Source: Clostridia bacterium (GTDB lineage: Bacteria > Bacillota_A > Clostridia > Oscillospirales > CAG-272). Taken from it: a stretch of DNA of 64,000 nucleotides. Positions within the stretch are counted from its first letter, which is position 1, and every line of letters begins with the position of its first letter. The stretch covers positions 1-64,000 of the forward strand of contig JAFVXC010000023.1 of the NCBI GenBank assembly GCA_017501345.1, in the 5' to 3' direction. A program made the translations under genes and the position numbers. Of this stretch, positions 17,721 through 27,724 are shown in pieces. The notes beneath the pieces were generated by a model. It ran no database searches. It worked only from the letters and a program-made list of their open reading frames with translations, and had not been told where the DNA came from.

Positions 17721-17758
17721 AGGAGCCGAGTCAGAAAGATCTGACCCGACTCCTTTTT
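17721..17758. terminator. Bidirectional terminator between the convergent MBL genes
   Basis: AGGAGCCGAGTCAGA (17721-17735) pairs with TCTGACCCGACTCCT (about 17740-17754), with T runs on the plus-strand exit and a matching A/T flank for the minus strand. Confidence 0.85.
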
Positions 17759-17773
17759 CGTTATTTCTTTTCG

Positions 17774-20035
17774 TTATTTCCCGTCAAAGCGTGGGAGCAC
17801 CTCAACGAGCTTTTCGTTTTGCTGTTTATCCTCAGTCAATCCAAGTAGCGGAAGAGAGATCGTCTTGTGTCCCTGATCTGCAACGACCACAAGAACAACG
17901 TTCTTCTGATTCATCAGTGAGCTTGTAACGACCGCCCATTGATAAGAATTTCCAGGCTTCATATGCGAATTAAGCTGGCTTTGCGTGTGAGGATACAGCG
18001 CAACCGACGGAGCGCAGTAACCGTAGAATTCGATCGAGCCACCAAGTCCGTGATGTGCGACCTGAAGAATATCACACTTCAGAGCCTCGCCATACATAGA
18101 GGAGAGACGTTCCGAAGCTCTTGTCATTACGTCTCCCGTGATCATCATCGTCTGCATCTCCTCGCCCTCTCCTATGAAAAAGCGCGTGCAAAGACTCGAG
18201 CTGTTATATCCTCCAACCGGATACGGATAAATATCCTCGGTTGTAAACACTACCTCAAATTTGAGGTTTCGGATCTGGAAGACCTGACCGGTATGTGCCT
18301 TATGAACGAACGCCTGGGTTTCAACAATACGCGTCGGCAACGTTTTCGCAATATAGTGACCACCCTTATAATAGTTGTAGATCTGCGTATCTGAAGCCTC
18401 GCTATGGATCACTCTCTCAAGCGTGAGCTCTCTGTAATGCTCGGCGAGAAGCGCGTTGAAGGCGTGTGTGTGGTCGGCGTGGCTGTGCGAAATGATCCAC
18501 GCCGCAATGACGATCTTTCCATCCTTGCGCTTGTTCAAGTGCTTCAGAAGCTTCCACAGCTCGTCATCCTCCGTGCTTCCGTTGTTGCTTCCACCATCGT
18601 GAATGATAAAGCTGCCGTCCTCGAGCGTAATGATGAACCCGTTTCCTTTGTTTTTATGGGTCTTGTAGTCAAAATCAAACATCGTAAAGGAAAGCTCGGT
18701 CACCTTTTCGCCGTAGTTCGGGCTGGTATCCTCAATGAGGGGCAGCTCGGATTTACTCGCGTGATCGACCGCAACGCGTACCGCATTTTCGGTTGCGATA
18801 TAGTATGCGTGGATTATAGCCTTGGAATTATAATAGGTCGCGTAAAGGTTGCCGCCGATCCGGTTATCCTGCCAAAAGTCGTATCCTGCCGCCTCAAGCT
18901 GCGTAAGATATTCCTTGTAGCTCTGCTCGGTTGCATTGGTATAGTACAAATAATAGCCGTCGTACATCATATCGAGAGTGCCCGAAAGCTCGCCGCCAGA
19001 GAACATCGGAATATCCGCGATCCACTTGTCGTACGTATACACCTTCTTCACGCCGTCTGCCATTACGAGGTTCTTCGAAGAGGCATCGGTATCAACGAGG
19101 TACTGCTCGCAATCCGCTACGAAGGCGTCGATCGCCATCGCCGAGGTATAGTCACCCCATCCTGCAATGACAAGCTTATTACCGATGACGCAGTAGCCGT
19201 ATTCGTTCGGCTTCAGCATTTTGAGGAACACCTTGGTCTCGGGACGGTTGGTAGCACCGAGAAGGATCTCGAGATTTTCGTCACTCGCCGCCTTCAGATC
19301 GGTATCCGTTGCAATGTCCGTACCCGTTGCCGTCTTGATCTTCGCCACGATATCCCGGATAAACGGAACGATATAATCAATTCCGCTGTCAGGGTCGTTC
19401 ACGATATTTCCAAATTCATCCTCTACGGTTTCACCTGCGACCTCTACGTCCTGACCAAATACGACCTTATACTGACAGGTATTGTCCGCACCGAGGAGGG
19501 ATACGCCTCCCTTGCTGCCGTAGGTGTAGGCGAGATCCTTTGCGATCTCGAATTTGCCCTCCGAGCCGCCCGAAACGTAGTTGTTGACGAAGTAGCTCAC
19601 CGCGTCGTCGATCATCATCACGTTCGTTGCGTTGATGACGATCTTGTTGTCAACCTTCTTTACGACGTAGCCGCTCTGACCGTTGAGGTCTGCGAGAACG
19701 CCCGCAGACTGTGCGCGGTTGGTCGAGCCGACGAGGATCTCGGTCTTCGTTGCGTCCTCAAGCTCCGCGTCAGTCTTTACGGTCGCGTCAACGCCCGTGT
19801 GCTGTCTGATTGCATCGACGAGGATCTGAACTGCCGCTGCCGTTTCGCTGTCTGCCGATGCAGAGGACACGATCACCGCATTCGATACCGTGACCGTCTC
19901 GGTATTCGCTCCCTGCTGACCGCCCGTCGTGGTCTCGTCGTCGCCGCTTGACGAATCGCAAGCCACGAAGACCGCTAAGGCGAGCACGAGACAGAGCAAC
20001 AGCGCAAAAATGCGCATTCCAAACAACTTTTTCAT
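17774..20035 (-). CDS. MBL-fold lipoprotein, array copy 1
   Basis: 753 residues. A lipoprotein signal (1-25) ends at Cys26 in FVAC, followed by an S/T/G/Q-rich linker to about 45. Two alpha/beta modules follow (about 48-170 and 188-315), each with the motif E(I/L)L(V/L)G(S/A)TNR (residues about 99-107 and 256-264). They resemble the N-terminal domains of GH20/GH67 glycoside hydrolases. A pre-MBL module (about 355-425) precedes a ComEC-like MBL domain (445-740) with HDGG (479-482), HSHADH (517-522), TGD (633-635) and HHG (661-663). The protein should be anchored outside the membrane and bind two metals. It is transcribed alone from its own promoter. Substrate unknown; nucleotides, phosphoesters or glycan-linked esters are all possible. 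Confidence 0.85.
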   Translation of the reverse strand: MKKLFGMRIFALLLCLVLALAVFVACDSSSGDDETTTGGQQGANTETVTVSNAVIVSSASADSETAAAVQILVDAIRQHTGVDATVKTDAELEDATKTEILVGSTNRAQSAGVLADLNGQSGYVVKKVDNKIVINATNVMMIDDAVSYFVNNYVSGGSEGKFEIAKDLAYTYGSKGGVSLLGADNTCQYKVVFGQDVEVAGETVEDEFGNIVNDPDSGIDYIVPFIRDIVAKIKTATGTDIATDTDLKAASDENLEILLGATNRPETKVFLKMLKPNEYGYCVIGNKLVIAGWGDYTSAMAIDAFVADCEQYLVDTDASSKNLVMADGVKKVYTYDKWIADIPMFSGGELSGTLDMMYDGYYLYYTNATEQSYKEYLTQLEAAGYDFWQDNRIGGNLYATYYNSKAIIHAYYIATENAVRVAVDHASKSELPLIEDTSPNYGEKVTELSFTMFDFDYKTHKNKGNGFIITLEDGSFIIHDGGSNNGSTEDDELWKLLKHLNKRKDGKIVIAAWIISHSHADHTHAFNALLAEHYRELTLERVIHSEASDTQIYNYYKGGHYIAKTLPTRIVETQAFVHKAHTGQVFQIRNLKFEVVFTTEDIYPYPVGGYNSSSLCTRFFIGEGEEMQTMMITGDVMTRASERLSSMYGEALKCDILQVAHHGLGGSIEFYGYCAPSVALYPHTQSQLNSHMKPGNSYQWAVVTSSLMNQKNVVLVVVADQGHKTISLPLLGLTEDKQQNEKLVEVLPRFDGK

Positions 20036-20088
20036 TTGGATCTCCTTAAAAATATAAGAATCAAAAGCTTGTGTCTTTATTAAATTTT

Positions 20089-20117
20089 ATTATATTATCG
20101 TTTTCCTTCGTTGTCAA
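20089..20117 (-). promoter_or_regulatory. Promoter of array copy 1
   Basis: Minus-strand TTGACA (20117-20112), a 17-bp spacer and TATAAT (20094-20089). The rest of the 232-bp gap holds a hairpin AACAAATGCG/CGCATTTGTT (about 20208-20232) that may weakly end copy 2; it lacks a clear T run. Confidence 0.85.
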
Positions 20118-20267
20118 TACTGTTGCAGCTTCCCATTCCACTTTTCGTTTACTTGCACGCAGAGGGAGAGAGAGACTGTGCCGTTCAGTTATAAAGTCGG
20201 AAGGGCAAGCAACAAATGCGATCACGCATTTGTTACTCACACCATATTTCAGACTTTCGCCAAGCGA

Positions 20268-22526
20268 TTATTTTCCGTCAAAGCGAGGCAATACCTCAAC
20301 TAACGTTTCGTTTTGCTTTTCATCTGTTGTCAGACCGAGCAGAGGAACCGATATCGTCCTATGACCCTTGTCGGCAATGACAAGCAGGAGGACGTTCTCC
20401 TGACTGCATAGCGATCGGTTTATGCTTGGATATTTGCCCGAATTTCCCGGTTTCAGGTCACCGTTGACCCTACTGTACGTTCCGGGCCATACAACGACCG
20501 TGGGCGCGCAAAGTGCGTAAAGCTCGATCGATCCGCCCGAGCCGTGGTGCGCAACCTGAAGAATATCGCACTTCAGCGCCTCGCCGTAAATATCAACAAG
20601 ACGTCTGGAGCCCATATCCTGCGTGTCGCCGACGGTCATCAAGGACTGTGCATTTTCACCCTCACCGTTCGTAAAGCGGGCAATAAGGCTCGTGCTGTTA
20701 TAGCAGTCAGGCGCATAGGGGAAGGTCGTTTCGACTGCCATCATAATCTCGATCTTGAGGTTACGGATCTGGAAGGTCTGACCCGTATGTGCTCTGTGGA
20801 TCGTTGCCTGGGTCTTTGCGGCAAGCGTACGGAGACTACCCGTCGCATAGTGTCCGTTCTTATAGAACTTATAGATCTGCGTCGTCGCAGCCTCGCCGTG
20901 AATGATGCGCTCGATCGTCATCTCTCTGTAATGCTTGTTGACAAGGCCGTCCCAACCGTTGTGGTGGTCCATATGTCCGTGAGAGAGGATGTATGCCGCA
21001 ATAACGATCCTTCCGTCCTTACGCTTATTCAGGTGATTCAAAAGCTTCCAGAGCTCTTCACTTTCAACGCTGCCCGAGTTCGCGCCGCCGTCGTGGAAGA
21101 TGAAGCTGCCGTCCTCGAGTGTAATGATGAATGCATTACCCCAGTTGCCCTTCGAGCCGTCGAAATCGTGCATCGTAAAGGTTACGTCGGTCACCTTCTC
21201 GCCGTAGTTCGGGCTGGTGTCCTCAATGGGGGGAAGCTCGGTATTTCTCGCGTGATCAACTGCTACGCGGACAGTGTTCTCTGTTGCGATGTAGTATGCG
21301 TGCAGGACGGTCTTCGAATCATAGTAGGTCGCGTAGAAATTGTTACCGATCTGATTGTCCTGCCAGAAGGTATAACCTGCCGCTTCAAGCTGCGCAAGAT
21401 ACTCTCGGTAGCCGTCGAGCGTTGCGTTCTCGTAGCACATATAGTAGCTGTTCTCGAGTCCGTCGATCACACCGACCATTTCGCCGCCCTTGAAGAGCGG
21501 AACGTCGCCGTTCCAGCTGTCGTGTGTGTATACCTTCTTCTCGCCGTCCTGCATCACAAGGTTGTTGATCGAACCGTCAACGGGAGAAATATACTGGCTA
21601 CAGTCCGCAATGAAGGCTTCGATCGCCATAGCGGTGATATAGTCACCCCATCCTGCGATGATAAGCTTATTTCCAACGACGCCGTATCCGTATTCGTTCG
21701 GCTTTAGCGTTTTGAGGAATGCCTTGGTCTCGGGACGGTTCGTAGGACCGACAAGGATCTCCAGATTTTCGTCGCCTGCAGCCATCAGGTCGCTATCCGT
21801 CGCAACGGTAACGCCCGTCTTGGTGCTGATATCGTCAACAAGTTCCCGAATAAACGGAACGATGTAGTCAATACCCGCATTGGGATCGTAAGAGATGGTT
21901 CCGTCATCATTTTCCTTCGTTCCGCCCTCAGCATCTATGTTATGGTTGAAGACGATCTTGTACTGCATATTATTGTCAGCGTCGAGAAGCGTTACGCCTC
22001 CCTTGCTGCCGTAGGAATACGAGAGATCCTTTGCGATCTCGAATTTACCCTCCGAGCCGCCCGAAACGTAGTTGTTGACGAAGTAATTCACCGCGTCGTC
22101 AATCATCATCACGTTCGTTGCGTTGATGACGATCTTGTTGTCGACCTTCTTTACGACGTAGCCGCTCTGACCGTTGAGGTCTGCGAGAACGCCCGCAGAC
22201 TGTGCGCGGTTGGTCGTACCGACGAGGATCTCGGTCTTCGTTGCGTCTTCAAGCTCCGCGTCAGTCTTTACGGTCGCATCAACGCCCGTGTACTGTCTGA
22301 TCGCATCGACGAGGATCTGAACTGCCGCTGCCGTTTCGCTGTCTGCCGATGCAGAGGACACGATCACCACATTCGATACCGTGACCGTCTCGGTATTCGC
22401 TCCCTGCTGACCGCCCGTCGTGGTCTCGTCGCCGCCGCTTGACGAATCGCAAGCCACGAAGACCGCTACCGCGAGCACGAGGCAGAGCAGCAACGCAAAA
22501 ATACGCATTCCAAACAACTTTTTCAT
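20268..22526 (-). CDS. MBL-fold lipoprotein, array copy 2
   Basis: 752 residues with the same layout as copy 1: lipoprotein signal with FVAC, linker, two alpha/beta modules with EILVGTTNR and EILVGPTNR, a pre-MBL module and an MBL domain with FHDGG, SHGHMDH, VGD and HHGSGG. Its first 170 residues are almost identical to copies 1 and 3. The middle and MBL parts (YGVVGNKLIIAGWGDY; FTMHDFDGSKG) instead resemble copies 4 and 5, so it looks like a mosaic. It has its own promoter and an AAGGAG ribosome site before ATG 22526. Predicted extracellular, membrane-anchored metallohydrolase of unknown substrate. Confidence 0.85.
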   Translation of the reverse strand: MKKLFGMRIFALLLCLVLAVAVFVACDSSSGGDETTTGGQQGANTETVTVSNVVIVSSASADSETAAAVQILVDAIRQYTGVDATVKTDAELEDATKTEILVGTTNRAQSAGVLADLNGQSGYVVKKVDNKIVINATNVMMIDDAVNYFVNNYVSGGSEGKFEIAKDLSYSYGSKGGVTLLDADNNMQYKIVFNHNIDAEGGTKENDDGTISYDPNAGIDYIVPFIRELVDDISTKTGVTVATDSDLMAAGDENLEILVGPTNRPETKAFLKTLKPNEYGYGVVGNKLIIAGWGDYITAMAIEAFIADCSQYISPVDGSINNLVMQDGEKKVYTHDSWNGDVPLFKGGEMVGVIDGLENSYYMCYENATLDGYREYLAQLEAAGYTFWQDNQIGNNFYATYYDSKTVLHAYYIATENTVRVAVDHARNTELPPIEDTSPNYGEKVTDVTFTMHDFDGSKGNWGNAFIITLEDGSFIFHDGGANSGSVESEELWKLLNHLNKRKDGRIVIAAYILSHGHMDHHNGWDGLVNKHYREMTIERIIHGEAATTQIYKFYKNGHYATGSLRTLAAKTQATIHRAHTGQTFQIRNLKIEIMMAVETTFPYAPDCYNSTSLIARFTNGEGENAQSLMTVGDTQDMGSRRLVDIYGEALKCDILQVAHHGSGGSIELYALCAPTVVVWPGTYSRVNGDLKPGNSGKYPSINRSLCSQENVLLLVIADKGHRTISVPLLGLTTDEKQNETLVEVLPRFDGK

Positions 22527-22581
22527 TTGGTTCTCCTTAATAAATTATAAGAATCAAAAGCTTGCGCTTTTATTACATTTT

Positions 22582-22610
22582 ATTATACTATATTTTTCCT
22601 TTGTTGTCAA
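22582..22610 (-). promoter_or_regulatory. Promoter of array copy 2
   Basis: Minus-strand TTGACA (22610-22605), a 17-bp spacer and TATAAT (22587-22582). The spacer and leader are very similar to those of copies 1 and 3. Confidence 0.85.
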
Positions 22611-22683
22611 CACTGCTATGGCGCACTCATTCTTTTTTCGTCAGGTTGCACACAGATAACGCGCGTCATTTGGGTAAAAAGTA

Positions 22684-22714
22684 AGGGGCTGAGTCAAAAA
22701 GACTCAGCCCCTAT
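22684..22714. terminator. Terminator of array copy 3
   Basis: A perfect 12-bp stem AGGGGCTGAGTC (22684-22695) / GACTCAGCCCCT (22701-22712), followed on the minus strand by TACTTTTTACCC. It belongs to the GCTGAGTC terminator group seen elsewhere in the window. Confidence 0.85.
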
Positions 22715-22737
22715 GGGTATTTATTGTTGGATGCTCT

Positions 22738-24999
22738 TTAGGGCTTTCCGTCAAGTCGAGGAAGCACCTCTACGAGGAGCTCATTCTTCTTTTCGTCCGT
22801 TGAAAGTCCGAGAAGCGGCACCTTAATCGTCTTATGTCCCTTGTCCGCAACGATCACGAGAATAACGTTCTCCTGATTCAGAAGCGACTGGTTAATAACG
22901 GGATAATAACCCGTATTTCCGGGTCTCAAATGATCCTCGATCTTCCAATATCCGTGCGGCCACAAAACGATCGAGGGCGCGCAATACTTATACAGTGCTA
23001 CCGATCCGCCCGAGCCGTGGTGTGCGACCTGAAGAGCATCGCACTTCAGAGCTTCCTCGTACATCGAAACCATACGAGCCGAAGCATGATCCTGCGAGTC
23101 GCCCGTGATCATCATCGTCTGTACGTCATCTCCCTCGGAGAAGTAGAAGCGCGTGTTAAGGCTCGTGCTGTTATACTGTCCGACGATAAACGGATGGTTA
23201 TCCTCGGTTGTAAACATAATTTCCATCTTGACGTTACGGATCTGGAAAATCTGACCGGTGTGAGCCTTATGAACGATCGCCTGCGTCTGGGTAGCGCGGG
23301 TCGGAAGGGTGTTCACAACGTAGTGTCCGTTCTTATAGAAGTTATAGTTCTGCGTGGTTGCCGCCTCACTGTGAATGACTCTTTCAAGAATAAGCTCTCT
23401 GTAATGGTCTGCAAGCAGAGAATTCATTCCACTGGTGTGGTCAGCGTGACCGTGAGAAATGACCCATGCAGCGATGACGATCTTACCGTCCTCACGCTTG
23501 TTCATATGCTTCAGAAGGTTCCAAAGCTCGTTGCTCTCACAGTTACCCGGATTGGAACCACCGTCGTGAATGATATAGCTGCCGTCCTCAAGGGTCATAA
23601 TGAACAGGTTACCCCAGGCACCGGTGGAGTTGTCGAAGTCGTGCATCGTGAATAAGGATTCGGTAACCTTCGGGCCATAGTTCGGGCTGGTATCCTCATT
23701 GGGGGGCAGCTCGGTTCTGCTCGCGTGATCGACCGCAACGCGTACCGAATTCTCGGTTGCGATATAGTATGCGTGGATTATGACCTTGGAGTTATAGTAG
23801 GTTGCGTAGAGATTGCCGCCGATCTGGTTATCCTGCCAGAAGTCGTATCCTGCCGCCTCAAGCTGGGTGATGTATTCCTTGTAGCCCTGCTCGGTTGCAT
23901 CGGTATAATACAGATAATAACCGTTGTACAGCATATCCACGACGCCCGACAGCTCACCGCCCGAGAACATCGGAATATCTACGTTCCACTTATCGTACGC
24001 ATAGACCTTCTTTACACCGTCTGCCATCACGAGGTTCTTTGCAGAGGAATCGGTATCAACAAGATACTGCTCACAATCCGCGATGAAGGCATCGATCGCC
24101 ATGGCAGAGGTGTAGTCGCCCCAACCCGCAATGACAAGCTTATTGCCGATGACGCAGTAGCCGTATTCGTTCGGCTTCAGCGTTTTGAGGAATGCCTTGG
24201 TTTCGGGACGGTTGGTAGCACCGATGAGGACCTCAAGATTCTTATCGTCTGCCGCCTTCAGGTCGCTGTCGGTCGAAATGACGACACCCGTCTTTGCGGC
24301 AATATCGGCAACGATCTCCCGAATAAACGGAACGATGTAGTCAATACCGAGATCCGGGTCGTTAATGATATTGCCCGCCTCATCCTCGATATCACGGCCT
24401 GCTGCCTGTACGTTGCTGCTGAAGACGATCTTGTACTGCATCTTGTTGTCAGCACCAAGAAGGGTCACGCCGCCCGTGCTGCCGTAGGTATAGGCAAGAT
24501 CCTTTGCGATCTCGAATTTGCCCTCCGAGCCGCCCGAAACGTAGTTGTTGACGAAGTAATTCACCGCGTCGTCGATCATCATCACGTTCGTTGCGTTGAT
24601 GACGATCTTGTTGTCAACCTTCTTTACGACGTAGCCGCTCTGACCGTTGAGGTCTGCGAGAACGCCCGCAGACTGTGCGCGGTTGGTCGCACCGACGAGG
24701 ATCTCGGTCTTCGTTGCGTCCTCAAGCTCCGCGTCAGTCTTTACGGTCGCGTCAACGCCCGTGTACTGTCTGATTGCATCGACGAGGATCTGAACTGCCG
24801 CTGATGTGTCGCTGTCTGCCGATGCAGAGGACACGATCACCGCATTCGATACCGTGACCGTCTCGGTATTCGCTCCCTGCTGACCGCCCGTCGTGGTCTC
24901 GTCGCCGCCGCTTGACGAATCGCAAGCCACGAAGACCGCTACTGCGAGCACGAGACAGAGCAGCAGCGCAAAAATGCGCATTCCAAATAATTTTTTCAT
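22738..24999 (-). CDS. MBL-fold lipoprotein, array copy 3
   Basis: 753 residues from ATG 24999, which has AGGAG 8 nt upstream and encodes the same MKKLFGMRIF start as copies 1 and 2; the frame extends to 25035 but this is close to the predicted transcription start. Lipobox FVAC, two modules with EILVGATNR and EVLIGATNR, a pre-MBL module and an MBL domain with IHDGG, SHGHADH, TGD and HHGSGG. It is closest to copy 1 throughout, including the middle block MFSGGELSG and the pre-MBL IGGNLYATYYNSK. Independent promoter and strong terminator. Predicted surface metallohydrolase; substrate unknown. Confidence 0.85.
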   Translation of the reverse strand: MKKLFGMRIFALLLCLVLAVAVFVACDSSSGGDETTTGGQQGANTETVTVSNAVIVSSASADSDTSAAVQILVDAIRQYTGVDATVKTDAELEDATKTEILVGATNRAQSAGVLADLNGQSGYVVKKVDNKIVINATNVMMIDDAVNYFVNNYVSGGSEGKFEIAKDLAYTYGSTGGVTLLGADNKMQYKIVFSSNVQAAGRDIEDEAGNIINDPDLGIDYIVPFIREIVADIAAKTGVVISTDSDLKAADDKNLEVLIGATNRPETKAFLKTLKPNEYGYCVIGNKLVIAGWGDYTSAMAIDAFIADCEQYLVDTDSSAKNLVMADGVKKVYAYDKWNVDIPMFSGGELSGVVDMLYNGYYLYYTDATEQGYKEYITQLEAAGYDFWQDNQIGGNLYATYYNSKVIIHAYYIATENSVRVAVDHASRTELPPNEDTSPNYGPKVTESLFTMHDFDNSTGAWGNLFIMTLEDGSYIIHDGGSNPGNCESNELWNLLKHMNKREDGKIVIAAWVISHGHADHTSGMNSLLADHYRELILERVIHSEAATTQNYNFYKNGHYVVNTLPTRATQTQAIVHKAHTGQIFQIRNVKMEIMFTTEDNHPFIVGQYNSTSLNTRFYFSEGDDVQTMMITGDSQDHASARMVSMYEEALKCDALQVAHHGSGGSVALYKYCAPSIVLWPHGYWKIEDHLRPGNTGYYPVINQSLLNQENVILVIVADKGHKTIKVPLLGLSTDEKKNELLVEVLPRLDGKP

Positions 25000-25056
25000 T
25001 GTGCTTCTCCTTTTTGGATTTTGAATCAAAAGCATCGCGCTTCTTAACCAACCCTT

Positions 25057-25085
25057 ATTATACTATAATTTCTTTTTGTTGTCAA
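25057..25085 (-). promoter_or_regulatory. Promoter of array copy 3
   Basis: Minus-strand TTGACA (25085-25080), a 17-bp spacer and TATAAT (25062-25057). Confidence 0.85.
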
Positions 25086-25148
25086 GAGCCGAAGAGACTG
25101 CGTGGCGATTTTCGTCATTATGCACACAGAGGATATGTTCTATTCGTT

Positions 25149-25193
25149 CAAAAAAACAAGGGACCTCACGATAAAAAACCGCGAAGTCCCTCT
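25149..25193 (-). terminator. Terminator of array copy 4
   Basis: On the minus strand AGGGAC (25191-25186) pairs with GTCCCT (25164-25159) with partial pairing inside, followed by TGTTTTTTT. Confidence 0.75.
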
Positions 25194-25225
25194 CTGATTT
25201 CATTTTTAAATTCGCCCGACGGTCT

Positions 25226-27517
25226 TTAAGGTTTTCCGTCAAAGCGCGGTGTGACCACGACCAGCTTTTCGTTTTGGGCCTCATCCTCCGTCAGTCCGAG
25301 CAAGGGAATCGCGATCGTCTTGTGCCCCTTATCCGCAACGACCACGAGAACAACGTTTTCCTGTTCACATAGTGCTCTGTTAATGACCGCCCACCCGTTT
25401 GAATTCGTCGGCTTCATATGCGAGTTGACCGTACTGTAGGTTCCCGGCCAGACGACGATCGACGGTGCACAGTGCACGTAAAGATCGACCGAGCCGCCCC
25501 AGCCGTGATGCGCGACCTGCAGGATATCACACTTCAGATCATCCTTATAAACCTGAACGAGGCGCGCCGCCGCGTGAGGCTGCGTATCTCCGAGGACCAG
25601 AAGCGACTGCGTCTCCCCACCGTTTTCAACGGTAAATCGCGTGCAAAGGCTCGAGCTGTTATACTGACCGACCCGATGCGGGAACATCGTGTCAACGGTG
25701 AAGAACGCCTCGACCTTCAGGTTTCTTATCTGGAAGGTCTGTCCCGTGTGGGCTCTGTGTACCGTTGCCTGATGCCGGAATGCCAGAGCCTCAAGGGAAT
25801 TCGTTGCGTAGTGACCGTTCTGATAGAAATTGTAGATCTGCGTGGTTCCCGCCTCACCGTGAATGATACGCTCGAGTATGATATCATTGCCATATTTGCT
25901 CATCAGCGCGTCAAAGCCGTCGTGGTGATCCATATGCCCGTGCGAGAGTATATATGCCGCAATGACGATCTTGCCGTCCTTGCGCTTGTTGAGGTGCTTC
26001 AGAAGCTGATACAGCTCCTCATCCTCAACGCTGCCCTCGTTCGCACCGCCGTCGTGGAAGATGAAGCTGCCGTCCTCCAGCGTAATGATGAAAGCGTTAC
26101 CCCAGTTTTCGATGCCTTTGGAGCCGTCGAAGTCGTGCATTGTGAAGGTCACGTCGTCGTTCACCTTCTCGCCGTAGTTCGGGCTCGTATCCTCATTGGG
26201 AGGCAGCTCGTTCCTGCTCGTGTGATCGACTGCTACGCGAACCGAGTTTTCAAGCCCCAGGTGATAGGTATGAATGATCGCCTTCGAATTATAATAGGTT
26301 GCGTAAAGATTATCACCGATCTCATTTTCCTGCCAGAAGGTATAGCCCGCCGCCTCGAGCTGCGTGCGGTATTCCATATAGGCGTCAACGGTCGCATTCT
26401 CATAGCTGACGTAATAGCCGTACTTGAGCGAATCGATCACGCCGATCATCTCTCCGCCCTTAAAGAGCGGAACGTCAGCGTTCCACCTCTCATATGCCGA
26501 TACCTTGCGTTCTCCCTCGACCATCACGAAATTCTTGACATCACCCTCGGTATCCACAAGATAATTCCCGCAATCCGCGAGAAATGCCTCGATCGCCATC
26601 GCAGAGGTATAGTCGCCCCAGCCCGCGATCACGAGCTTATTTCCGACAACGCCGTAGCCGTATTCATTGACCTTCAGTGTCTTCAGGAAGGTCTTGGTCT
26701 CGGGACGATTGGTACTGCCGACGAGGATCTCGAGATTCTCGTCCTCTGCCGTGTCGGCATCGGTCTCAACCTCGATCTCGGTACCGATCTTCTCCTTAAG
26801 CCCGGCATCGAGCATACCGATAAACTTATAAATGTAGTCAACTCCCGTGGTCGTATCATAGTCGCCCTCCTCGAGATCGGTGGCGCCACCTTTGGTATCG
26901 ATGTTCTGGCTGAAGATGACCTTATACTGCGGGGTGTTGTCCTCCCCGAGCAGGGTGATGCCGCCCGTGCTACCGTAGACGAAGGAGAGGTCTTCGGGCA
27001 CTGCAAGGGATGCACCCGCGGCACCCGATACGTAGTTGTTGACAAAATAGATCACCGCGTCGTCAAGCATCGCAGTGTGCGTCGCGTTGATGACGATCTT
27101 ATTCCCGCTCTTCGTCACGACGAAGCCGTTCTGTCCGTTGAGCTTTGCGAGTGCCGCCTCGGACTGTGCGCGATTCGTTGCACCGACGAGGATCTCGGTC
27201 TTCGCTGCGTCCTCAAGCTCGGAGTCGTTCTTGACGGTCACGTCGACCGACATATGCTCCTTGATCGCATCGATCAGCACCTGTGCCGCCGCAGTAACGT
27301 CTGCGTCCGCCGTCGCTGAGGTCAGAATGACCGCGTTTGCCACGGGGATCGCCTCGACAGTCGGGCTCTCCGCTCCGGTAGTCTCGGTCTTGCTTTCACT
27401 GTCACTTTTACTTACACTGTCATCGCCGCCCGACGTATCGCACGATGCAAACGCCGCCGCCATCATCACAAGGCAGAGGAAGAGTGCAAGAATGCGGAAT
27501 CCAAATAGCTTTTTCAT
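25226..27517 (-). CDS. MBL-fold lipoprotein, array copy 4 (most divergent)
   Basis: 763 residues from ATG 27517 (AGGAG 9 nt upstream, MKKLFGFRIL); the upstream extension to 27592 is not conserved. Lipobox FASC, a longer S/T/E-rich linker, and two modules with EILVGATNR and EILVGSTNR. The first module differs clearly from the near-identical version in copies 1-3 and 5. The MBL domain carries FHDGG, SHGHMDH, LGD and HHGWGG. The block FTMHDFDGSKG matches copies 2 and 5. It may represent an older state of the array not homogenised by gene conversion. Own promoter; predicted surface metallohydrolase. Confidence 0.85.
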   Translation of the reverse strand: MKKLFGFRILALFLCLVMMAAAFASCDTSGGDDSVSKSDSESKTETTGAESPTVEAIPVANAVILTSATADADVTAAAQVLIDAIKEHMSVDVTVKNDSELEDAAKTEILVGATNRAQSEAALAKLNGQNGFVVTKSGNKIVINATHTAMLDDAVIYFVNNYVSGAAGASLAVPEDLSFVYGSTGGITLLGEDNTPQYKVIFSQNIDTKGGATDLEEGDYDTTTGVDYIYKFIGMLDAGLKEKIGTEIEVETDADTAEDENLEILVGSTNRPETKTFLKTLKVNEYGYGVVGNKLVIAGWGDYTSAMAIEAFLADCGNYLVDTEGDVKNFVMVEGERKVSAYERWNADVPLFKGGEMIGVIDSLKYGYYVSYENATVDAYMEYRTQLEAAGYTFWQENEIGDNLYATYYNSKAIIHTYHLGLENSVRVAVDHTSRNELPPNEDTSPNYGEKVNDDVTFTMHDFDGSKGIENWGNAFIITLEDGSFIFHDGGANEGSVEDEELYQLLKHLNKRKDGKIVIAAYILSHGHMDHHDGFDALMSKYGNDIILERIIHGEAGTTQIYNFYQNGHYATNSLEALAFRHQATVHRAHTGQTFQIRNLKVEAFFTVDTMFPHRVGQYNSSSLCTRFTVENGGETQSLLVLGDTQPHAAARLVQVYKDDLKCDILQVAHHGWGGSVDLYVHCAPSIVVWPGTYSTVNSHMKPTNSNGWAVINRALCEQENVVLVVVADKGHKTIAIPLLGLTEDEAQNEKLVVVTPRFDGKP

Positions 27518-27609
27518 TTTCGGGTTCTCCTTTGGGTTACGGAATTCAAAAGCGGTGGTTGATTTCGACAATGATTGCATCAAAAGTACCATTACTTTTG
27601 GTTAAAAGC

Positions 27610-27638
27610 ATTATACCATATTTTTTCCGTTCTGTCAA
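27610..27638 (-). promoter_or_regulatory. Promoter of array copy 4
   Basis: Minus-strand TTGACA (27638-27633), a 17-bp spacer and TATAAT (27615-27610). Confidence 0.85.
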
Positions 27639-27671
27639 TACGTACGAAAGCACCGCACGCCGTATTACGCG

Positions 27672-27711
27672 AAAAAACGGGGCCCCAAGGTCAATTGACC
27701 CGAAGCCCCGT
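27672..27711 (-). terminator. Terminator of array copy 5
   Basis: A near-perfect stem of about 16 bp, CGGGGCTTCGGGTCAA (27710-27695) with TTGACCTTGGGGCCCCG (27694-27678), followed on the minus strand by TTTTTTCG. Confidence 0.85.
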
Positions 27712-27724
27712 CGACACACAGGGG

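Noticed and set aside
18404..19951. Plus-strand frames opposite the MBL lipoproteins (also 20544-21707, 23725-24804, 25418-27319, 28244-29899)
   Set aside because: They recur at the same place in each array copy only because the sense genes are homologous; they lack ribosome sites and recognisable domains.
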